Below are positions 1-5,356 of a stretch of DNA of 5,356 nt, in pieces (position 1 is the first letter of the stretch; each line of letters starts with the position of its first letter). Under the pieces are notes generated by a model. It was given only the letters and a program-made list of their open reading frames with translations. It had not been told where the DNA came from and made no database searches. The position numbers and the translations under genes were made by a program. This DNA comes from Prevotella sp. (GTDB taxonomy: Bacteria > Bacteroidota > Bacteroidia > Bacteroidales > Dysgonomonadaceae): assembly GCA_031260865.1 (NCBI GenBank), contig JAISKQ010000103.1:1-5356 (forward strand). Direction: 5' to 3'.

Positions 1-107
1 CTATCGGGGGGATGGTGATAGGAACCCCCGTCAGCCTGTTTGTCGTGCCGCTTGTATATTGGTGGATATACCGGGAAAAAGGAAAGGGGATAGAAACTGA
101 TGTCTAA
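1..107 (+). CDS. RND-family efflux permease, C-terminal 34 residues only (5' part outside window)
   Basis: The reading frame begins at base 3 (ATC) and ends at the TAA at 105-107. It translates to a Gly-Gly-Met turn, a hydrophobic stretch (SLFVVPLVYWW) and a short charged tail ending in GIETDV. This pattern (GGM, a small-residue segment, a VP inside the helix, then a basic cytoplasmic tail) is how the twelfth membrane helix of RND permeases (AcrB/CusA superfamily) normally ends. The gene is cut by the window edge, so its subclass, substrate and catalytic residues cannot be seen. It lies upstream of a TolC-type gene and a second RND gene on the same strand, which suggests one efflux locus. Other polytopic proteins could in principle end this way, but the genetic context makes RND by far the best reading. 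Confidence 0.8.
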   Translation, partial: IGGMVIGTPVSLFVVPLVYWWIYREKGKGIETDV

Positions 108-109
108 TA

Positions 110-125
110 ATAAAATGAATTTTAT
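110..125. repeat. 16-bp AT-only palindrome just after the upstream stop codon
   Basis: The bases ATAAAAT (110-116) and ATTTTAT (119-125) are perfect reverse complements separated by GA. The arms contain no G or C, and the two-base centre is too small for a stable RNA loop. It is therefore a poor intrinsic terminator and could at most be a DNA-binding site. In AT-rich intergenic DNA such a palindrome can arise by chance. Confidence 0.3.
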
Positions 126-149
126 GTCGATCTCTTTTTATGAAACGAA

Positions 150-197
150 GCATGATTTTTGTCAAATCGCCAAAGTCCATGATAATAAAAATCATGC
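150..197 (+). other. Inverted repeat / potential stem-loop in the TolC leader
   Basis: GCATGATTTTT (150-160) is the exact reverse complement of AAAAATCATGC (187-197). The stem can extend inward by a G-T wobble (161/186) and a T-A pair (162/185), giving 13 pairs around a 22-base loop. It sits about 135 bases before the TolC start, in the 224-base gap after the upstream permease. There is no T-run after the 3' arm (it continues CGAGTTTC), so it does not look like a classical terminator. It could be an operator for a dimeric regulator or a leader RNA structure. A second inverted repeat (179-188 / 226-235) overlaps the 3' arm at 187-188, so both full stems could not form together. I found no good match to the Bacteroides promoter pattern (TTTG near -33, TAnnTTTG near -7). 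The nearest, GATTTTTG at 154-161, lacks a properly spaced -33 element. Confidence 0.45.
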
Positions 198-331
198 GAG
201 TTTCAAATGGCAACTAAAATCAAAATTATTATCATATGAAATGAACGAATAAATATGTTGGTTGGCGGATAGAGTAACGGGCATTCGCTCCATTTTAACC
301 GCCGGTCTGCACAAACAACAAATAGAATAAT

Positions 332-1816
332 ATGAAAAAAATATATACACTGCTTATCGTATATTCGGCATTTACGCTTTCCGTTTTAGCGCAGACGGTA
401 AACCTTGATTTGCGGCGCAGCATCGAACTTGCCAACGACAGTTCCTTGCAGGCGTTCCGGGCGAAAAACCTGTATATGGCAAATTACTGGGAATACCGTA
501 CTTTCAAAGCCGGGCGTTTGCCGTCTCTGTCTTTAAGCACAATGCCCCTTCAGTATCGGCGCGATTTTACCCGGCGTTACGATTCCGATAAGAATATAGA
601 TGTATATAGGCAGCAACAGTCTTTATATACCTACGGCAACTTATCGGTCAGTCAGAATTTCGACCTGACGGGCGGGACATTCTTTCTTGACTCCGAGTTG
701 GGGTATATGCGTAATTTGGGGGATAATACATATTCCCAGTTTAATTCCGTACCTATCCGTATCGGTTATTCACAAGCATTGTTCGGGTTCAACAGCTTTA
801 AATGGGAAAAGAAAATCGGGCCGCTCAAATACGAGAGGGCAAAAAAGCAGTTTTTGTATTCTAAAGAAGAAATTTCAGAATCGGTTATCCAATATTTCTT
901 CTCTTTAGCCATGGCTCAAATGGAATTTGATATGGCAAAAGACAATGTCGCCTCCTCCGACACGCTTTATCATATCGGACAGGAACGGCATAAAATAGCA
1001 TCCATCTCCCAAGCGGATCTGTTGACGCTTAAACTGGATGCCGTCAATGCCCGCAATACGTATCGCAACGCGGAGATTAACCTGAAGCGGGCGATGTTCA
1101 GCTTTGTATCGTTTCTTAATATTAATAAGGAAACCCTGATAAGCCTCGATCTTCCCGACAGGCCGGAGAATATACAAATATCCGTGGATTTAGCGCTTCA
1201 ATATGCCCGGCAAAACAATCCTGATTTTTTAGGATATAAACAGGATTTATTTGAAGCGGAAAGAGAAGTGGACAGGACAAAGAAGAGTTCCAATTTCGAC
1301 GCCAGCTTTTCGGTAAGTGTCGGTTTTAATCAAGTAGCCGGTAACTTCGCGGGCGCGTATAATCGTCCTTTACAGCAAGATGTAGTCAGTGTGGGTTTTA
1401 CAATCCCGCTATTGGACTGGGGTGTCCGGAAAGGACGCGCCAATATGGCTCGCAACAACCTGAACGTGACTAAAATTTCCCTTCAGCAGAAAGAACTGAG
1501 CCTTGAACAGGATATTATCATGACAGTCAATGATTTCAATATTCAACAAAGCTTGATCAGCAGCGCGGAAGAAGCGCTCGGACTGGCTACTATGGCATAT
1601 AACGTCACGAAAGAACGTTTTATCATCGGAAAAGCAGACCTGAACAGCCTTACGCTATCGCTGAACCGGCAAAATTCGGCTCAACGAAATTATATCTCGT
1701 CTCTCAGGGATTACTGGCTCAATTATTACAAATTAAGAAAACTGACCTTATTCGATTTTCTCGGGCAAGAAGTCTTAACCGAACAATTCGACAGGATTGA
1801 ACATATCAAGGATTGA
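332..1816 (+). CDS. TolC/OEP-family outer-membrane efflux channel
   Basis: This is the outer-membrane exit duct of a tripartite pump; family members trimerise into a beta-barrel with a long periplasmic alpha-helical tunnel. Residues 1-20 form a signal peptide (MKKIYT, a hydrophobic core, then SVLA before Q21). No lipobox cysteine is present, so it is TolC-like and not lipidated as OprM is. Two tandem OEP repeats are visible. The first starts near residue 24 (LDLRRSIELA) and has long amphipathic helices to about residue 265. The second starts near residue 284 (SVDLALQYARQNNPDF). The strand-turn motif PLLDWG is at 359-364, and the closing helix has RNYISSLRDYW. At 494 residues the length is normal for the family. 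The ATG at 332 is chosen because it gives the signal peptide at once; there is no Shine-Dalgarno, only an A-rich leader, as is usual in Bacteroidota. It ends 41 bases before the RND permease gene, so the two are probably co-transcribed. Substrate unknown. Confidence 0.93.
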   Translation: MKKIYTLLIVYSAFTLSVLAQTVNLDLRRSIELANDSSLQAFRAKNLYMANYWEYRTFKAGRLPSLSLSTMPLQYRRDFTRRYDSDKNIDVYRQQQSLYTYGNLSVSQNFDLTGGTFFLDSELGYMRNLGDNTYSQFNSVPIRIGYSQALFGFNSFKWEKKIGPLKYERAKKQFLYSKEEISESVIQYFFSLAMAQMEFDMAKDNVASSDTLYHIGQERHKIASISQADLLTLKLDAVNARNTYRNAEINLKRAMFSFVSFLNINKETLISLDLPDRPENIQISVDLALQYARQNNPDFLGYKQDLFEAEREVDRTKKSSNFDASFSVSVGFNQVAGNFAGAYNRPLQQDVVSVGFTIPLLDWGVRKGRANMARNNLNVTKISLQQKELSLEQDIIMTVNDFNIQQSLISSAEEALGLATMAYNVTKERFIIGKADLNSLTLSLNRQNSAQRNYISSLRDYWLNYYKLRKLTLFDFLGQEVLTEQFDRIEHIKD

Positions 1817-1857
1817 TACTGCATGGAATATGAATTGATTATAGAAAAAACAGCTAT

Positions 1858-4800
1858 ATGTTAGACCAAGGGGAAATTTCCGACCAACGAATAAATGAAA
1901 ATGGTCAAAAGCGGGGAAAGAAGATTTCATCTTTTTCCGTTATCATCATTTTCATCTGTTTGATGATACTGGGAATCTTTATCATTCCAAAGCTACCCTT
2001 GAAACTTAACCCGTCAGGAAAGCATCCGGTGGTAAATGTCTCTTTTTCGATGTGGGGACAATCGGCGAGGGTGATAGAGATGGAAGTGACATCAAAACTG
2101 GAAGCGATGCTGAGCCGTATCAAAGGAGTCCGTGACATCAGTTCCTATTCGTCCAATGGAGCGGGCAATATCACCGTGAAATTATCCGAACATGCCGATC
2201 CGGATATGGCAAGGTTTGAAATATCCACTATTATTCGGCAGACATGGCCGTCTTTACCTGCCGGGGTCAGCTATCCTTCGGTTTCTATGTCGGGAACGAC
2301 GGAGGAATCAGGGCTTCCGTTCCTGCGTTATACTATAAACGCGCCGTTATCCCCGATTATTATTCAGGAATACGTCGAAAATAACATTAAGCCCAAGTTA
2401 TCGGAAATCAAGGGGATATACCGGATAGACGTTACCGGAGCCGGCAAAATGATTTACAAGTTGGAATATGATTTCGCCCAACTTCAAAAGTATAATGTAT
2501 CTCTCAATAATATAAAATCAGCTATCCAATCCCATTTAACCAAAGAGTACTTGGGCTTAGGGAAAATAAATGACGAAAACCAAGAAGAACAATGGATACG
2601 CGTCGCGTTGGTTCCCGACGGCAAAGACCATCCGTTCGACCCTTCTTTGATACAAGTGAAGAACAGCGAAGGGACGATCCTCATTTTAGACCAATTGGTA
2701 AAAACCGATTTCGAAGAAGAAGAGGTTTCCAGTTATTTCCGCATAAACGGGTTAAATTCCATTTATTTGTCCGTGACGGCCGGCGACGGCGCGAACCAAT
2801 TAAATCTAAGCAAGCAGGTGCAGGCGTTATTTGAAAACCTTAAAATAACTTTTCCTCCCGGATACGAAGCGCATTTATCGTATAACGCCGGTGAATATAT
2901 AGAGGAAGAGATGAATAAAATATATTTCCGTTCGGGACTGACCGTATTAATCCTCCTGTGTTTTGTCTTTCTCGTCTATCGGAACCTGAAATATTCTTTC
3001 CTTATCATATTTTCATTGATCGCGAATATTTCGGTCGCCGCGATCTTCTATTTCTTGATGAAACTGGAAATGCAGTTGTACTCTTTGGCTGGGCTGACCA
3101 TCTCGTTGACGTTGATCATCGACAATACAATCGTGATGTCCGACCAAATTATACAACGGGGGAACAGGAATACATTCCTGGCGATTCTCACGGCTACCGT
3201 GACGACGATAGCCGCGCTTGTGATTATTTTCTTTATGGATGAAAATGTCCGTTTAAATTTAACGGATTTTGCATGGGTTATCATTATTAACTTGGCGGTC
3301 TCGCTGTTTATAGCCCTATTCTTGGTGCCCGCCCTGATAGAAAAGCTCCATATCGTAAAACGGGATAATCGGCTGAAAAAGATAAATACCGGATTTTCAG
3401 GAAGAAACATATTCGGATTCATCCGGAAAATGAGGAATAAAAGGGTTCTTATCCATTTTAACAGGGTATATGAGAAAGTCATCCTTTTCATGTATGGTAA
3501 AAGGAAATGGTTCCTGCTTGTCATCATACTTTCATTCGGGCTGCCGATATTCCTTTTGCCCGAAAGGATAGAAAATAAAACCCAAAGAGGTTTCTGGACG
3601 GTAACAGAGGATAAGGATATCGGATTTTGGGGCAAGCTCTATAATAATACCCTCGGTTCGGCTTTTTATAAAGAAACAGTAAAACCTGTTTCGGATGTGG
3701 CTTTGGGCGGTACGGTGCGTTTATTCGCGCAGAAAGTCCGGAACGGATCGTATTCGTCGGGACAGAGGAGCGAAACGTCGCTGAATGTGACCGCTACCTT
3801 GCCGAATGGTTCTACCAAGGAGCAGATGAACGCTTTGGTACAAAAAATGGAAGCCTACATCAAACAATATACCGAAGTAAAACAATTCGAGACTAATATT
3901 GAAAATGGGCAAAGAGCCTCAATACGCATACTGTTTACAAAAGAACACCAACATGGCACATTCCCTTATATGTTAAAATCCAAGCTGATAGGGAAGGCTC
4001 TTGAGTTGGGCGGCGGCAGTTGGTCTGTTTATGGCTTGGGCGACGGATTCAATAATGATGTAAAGGAAGAGGCAGGCTCCAACAGGATAAAATATCTGGG
4101 ATATAGCTATGACGACCTCAACGCTTTGGCTAAGATTATGCGGGATTCCCTTTTGCAGTATCGCCGGATAAGGGAAGTCACCATTGATACTAAATTCAGT
4201 TGGTATAAAAATGATTATAAGGAATTTGTCTTTAATCTGAATAAAGAACGGTTAGCACAGAAAGACATTTTGCCGACCGACCTGTTTTACAGCTTAGCCC
4301 CTATGTTAGAGAAAAGCGTCGAGGTTGGTACTTGGATTGATAACGGGCGTGTTGAGTCGATCCGGCTTTTTTCCAAACAAGTAAAAGACCTGGATATATG
4401 GAACATAGAAAATTATCCGGAGACAGTGGGCGAAAAAGGCTTTAAGTTAGGCGAAATAGCGACAATAGACGAGACACAAGTACCTCAGGATATCGCCAAA
4501 GAAAATCAACAATACCGTATTTGTTTACAATATGAATATATTGGCAGCTTTCAACAAGCGGATAATGTAATGAAACGTACAATTGAATTATTTAATAAGA
4601 TTTCACCTTTGGGATATAAGGCGGAAAGCGATTCATCTCAATATTGGTGGGGAAAAGGAAGCGGCGTTAGCCAATACTGGTTGTTATTATTGATTATAGT
4701 AATCATATTCTTTACCTCAAGTATATTATTTAATTCATTGAAACAGCCATTAGTGATTATTTTTATCATCCCTATTTCTTTTATCGGCTTATTCCTGACG

Positions 4801-5154
4801 TTTTACCTGTTTGATTTAAACTTCGACCAAGGCGGTTTCGCCGCGTTTATCCTTTTATCCGGCGTATCGGTCAATGCTAATATCTATACGCTGAATGAAT
4901 ATAACAATATACGGAAAACCCATCCGAATATCAAACCGGTAAAAGCATATATAAAGGCATGGAACGCAAAGATCAGACCTATCTTCCTGACCGTTTTTTC
5001 CACTATACTCGGCTTTATTCCTTTTATGACAGGGGAATACAAAGAGGCTTTCTGGTTTCCTTTAGCCGCGGGTACGATAGGAGGGCTTTTTTTATCGCTT
5101 ATCGCTTTATTTATTTTTCTGCCTTTGTTTATGGGAGTAGCTAAAAACCGATGA
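1858..5154 (+). CDS. RND-family efflux permease (AcrB/ACR_tran type), complete, divergent
   Basis: Inner-membrane proton-driven exporter subunit, expected to act as a trimer with an adaptor and the adjacent TolC-type channel. It has twelve predicted helices: TM1 about 24-46, TM2-6 about 359-492, TM7 about 551-567, TM8-12 about 940-1092. Two large periplasmic loops (about 47-358 and 568-939) hold the porter and docking domains. The first porter domain keeps the family pattern (VTSKLEAMLSRIKGV, then DPDMARFEIS and LPAGVSYP). The TM4 relay motif reads IIDNTIVMSD: D422 matches AcrB Asp407, while Asp408 is replaced by N423. In TM10 GVSVNANI puts N1006 at the AcrB Lys940 position. T1045 in TM11 matches Thr978. 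At 1098 residues it is longer than AcrB (1049), mainly because of about 60 extra residues after TM7 and a polar 22-residue N-terminus. An in-frame TGA at 1831-1833 limits the start, and 1858 is the first ATG after it. No Shine-Dalgarno is visible. Substrate class (drug, metal, lipid) cannot be assigned. Confidence 0.93.
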   Translation: MLDQGEISDQRINENGQKRGKKISSFSVIIIFICLMILGIFIIPKLPLKLNPSGKHPVVNVSFSMWGQSARVIEMEVTSKLEAMLSRIKGVRDISSYSSNGAGNITVKLSEHADPDMARFEISTIIRQTWPSLPAGVSYPSVSMSGTTEESGLPFLRYTINAPLSPIIIQEYVENNIKPKLSEIKGIYRIDVTGAGKMIYKLEYDFAQLQKYNVSLNNIKSAIQSHLTKEYLGLGKINDENQEEQWIRVALVPDGKDHPFDPSLIQVKNSEGTILILDQLVKTDFEEEEVSSYFRINGLNSIYLSVTAGDGANQLNLSKQVQALFENLKITFPPGYEAHLSYNAGEYIEEEMNKIYFRSGLTVLILLCFVFLVYRNLKYSFLIIFSLIANISVAAIFYFLMKLEMQLYSLAGLTISLTLIIDNTIVMSDQIIQRGNRNTFLAILTATVTTIAALVIIFFMDENVRLNLTDFAWVIIINLAVSLFIALFLVPALIEKLHIVKRDNRLKKINTGFSGRNIFGFIRKMRNKRVLIHFNRVYEKVILFMYGKRKWFLLVIILSFGLPIFLLPERIENKTQRGFWTVTEDKDIGFWGKLYNNTLGSAFYKETVKPVSDVALGGTVRLFAQKVRNGSYSSGQRSETSLNVTATLPNGSTKEQMNALVQKMEAYIKQYTEVKQFETNIENGQRASIRILFTKEHQHGTFPYMLKSKLIGKALELGGGSWSVYGLGDGFNNDVKEEAGSNRIKYLGYSYDDLNALAKIMRDSLLQYRRIREVTIDTKFSWYKNDYKEFVFNLNKERLAQKDILPTDLFYSLAPMLEKSVEVGTWIDNGRVESIRLFSKQVKDLDIWNIENYPETVGEKGFKLGEIATIDETQVPQDIAKENQQYRICLQYEYIGSFQQADNVMKRTIELFNKISPLGYKAESDSSQYWWGKGSGVSQYWLLLLIIVIIFFTSSILFNSLKQPLVIIFIIPISFIGLFLTFYLFDLNFDQGGFAAFILLSGVSVNANIYTLNEYNNIRKTHPNIKPVKAYIKAWNAKIRPIFLTVFSTILGFIPFMTGEYKEAFWFPLAAGTIGGLFLSLIALFIFLPLFMGVAKNR

Positions 5155-5155
5155 A

Positions 5156-5184
5156 TGGACGGGTTTTCATAAAACAATAGTCCA
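5156..5184 (+). terminator. Weak candidate terminator hairpin after the RND permease
   Basis: TGGAC (5156-5160) pairs with GTCCA (5180-5184). Inside it GTTTT (5163-5167) pairs with AAAAC (5171-5175) around a CAT loop, leaving an internal loop of GG against AATA. It begins two bases after the stop codon. It is followed by ATTCTTATATAA, AT-rich but without a clean T-run, so termination here would be inefficient. The longer palindrome downstream, with TTTTT at 5329-5333, may serve as a stronger end point. Confidence 0.3.
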
Positions 5185-5214
5185 ATTCTTATATAAAATA
5201 AAATAAATGTCGGT

Positions 5215-5351
5215 TATAATACCTAAGTCAAATCATTTCGTCTTCGTCATTGCGAGGAGGAACGACGAAGCAATCCATATCAACTGTTTGGATTGCTTCG
5301 GGCAAGCCCTCGCAATGACGTTGTACGGTTTTTCTGCATTTGGGTATTATA
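5215..5351. mobile_element. Possible MITE-like non-coding element bounded by imperfect terminal inverted repeats
   Basis: TATAATACC (5215-5223) is the exact reverse complement of GGTATTATA (5343-5351). The match continues inward to 14 positions (5215-5228 / 5338-5351) with two mismatches that would be G-T wobbles in RNA. The 137-base unit contains no ORF and encloses the 76-base palindrome at 5245-5320. Small non-coding units with terminal inverted repeats are typical of MITEs, and the ends could carry a TA target duplication, but the window stops five bases after the right end. The outer arms are short and AT-rich, so they may be fortuitous. Confidence 0.35.
5245..5320. repeat. 76-bp imperfect palindrome, dispersed-repeat-like (CGTCATTGCGAGG family)
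   Basis: The outer arms CGTCATTGCGAGG (5245-5257) and CCTCGCAATGACG (5308-5320) are perfect 13-base reverse complements. The inner arms CGAAGCAATCCA (5266-5277) and TGGATTGCTTCG (5289-5300) are perfect 12-base reverse complements. An internal loop of 8 against 7 bases separates the two stems, and the apical loop is 11 bases. From memory, palindromes built on CATTGCGAGG...GAAGCAATCC occur many times between genes in various bacterial genomes; I cannot confirm copy number in this genome. As RNA it would form a strong hairpin downstream of the efflux genes, with TTTTT at 5329-5333 eight bases beyond, so it may also stop or protect the transcript. No protein is encoded here. Confidence 0.8.
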
Positions 5352-5356
5352 TCCCA

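Noticed and set aside
31..213. 60-codon - strand frame across the upstream permease end and the leader
   Set aside because: It overlaps the certain RND C-terminus, has no recognisable motif, and its composition simply mirrors the AT-rich leader.
260..307. GGCGG (264-268) / CCGCC (299-303) stem just before the TolC start
   Set aside because: Only five Watson-Crick pairs with a 30-base loop, extendable mostly by wobbles, so it is too weak to call as a regulatory hairpin.
2592..3242. Two + strand frames (2592-2834 and 2958-3242) within the second RND gene
   Set aside because: Both are alternative frames of well-supported RND sequence. The first is unusually rich in Arg, as expected of an out-of-frame reading, and neither has a plausible product.
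3048..3635. 195-codon open frame on the - strand inside the second RND gene
   Set aside because: It lies wholly antisense to a confident RND coding region that includes TM4 to TM7. Its translation shows no recognisable domain, and the overlap fits a chance open frame.
4884..5177. 97-codon - strand frame over the end of the RND gene
   Set aside because: It is antisense to TM10-TM12 of the permease and shows no domain. Its hydrophobic stretches come from the complementary membrane-helix codons.
5215..5220. TATAAT resembling a sigma-70 -10 box
   Set aside because: No -35 match sits at the right distance, Bacteroidota use a different promoter pattern, and the hexamer is explained as part of the inverted repeat arm.
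5245..5320. Possible CRISPR repeat or tRNA in the tail
   Set aside because: There is one palindrome with no regularly spaced direct repeats, and no cloverleaf or CCA-type acceptor arrangement can be drawn.

Overview
The window looks like chromosomal DNA from a Bacteroidota species, probably order Bacteroidales. The starts have A-rich leaders (for example AAATAGAATAATATG) instead of Shine-Dalgarno sequences. The TolC-type and RND-type proteins also have wording I associate with that phylum, such as PLLDWG and RNYISSLRDYW in the outer-membrane channel. The genus cannot be fixed from this sequence.

All recognisable genes lie on the + strand and belong to one envelope efflux locus. Bases 1-107 are the last 34 codons of an RND-type inner-membrane permease whose body lies outside the window. 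A 224-base AT-rich gap (108-331) follows, with three inverted repeats and no convincing promoter. Next is a complete TolC/OEP-family outer-membrane factor (332-1816, 494 aa, signal peptide). After 41 bases comes a complete second RND permease (1858-5154, 1098 aa, 12 predicted membrane segments). The order is therefore RND, TolC, RND. The periplasmic adaptor that such a pump needs is not in the window and may lie upstream of base 1.

The likely joint function is a tripartite pump. The RND permease(s) would take substrate from the periplasm or the outer leaflet of the inner membrane, using proton-motive force. The TolC-like channel would pass it across the outer membrane. The substrate cannot be read from the sequence. 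The two permeases could form a mixed trimer, as in MdtBC, or could be two pumps sharing one channel. Neither can be decided here.

The 202-base tail (5155-5356) has no gene. It holds a weak hairpin just after the stop codon and a strong 76-base imperfect palindrome (5245-5320), which resembles a widely dispersed bacterial repeat. An outer inverted repeat (5215-5228 / 5338-5351) encloses the palindrome, giving a 137-base unit that looks like a small non-coding mobile element. I see no wholly new system. The points most worth a second look are the paired permeases, the long extra segment and relay-residue pattern in the second permease, and the nested palindromes in the tail.
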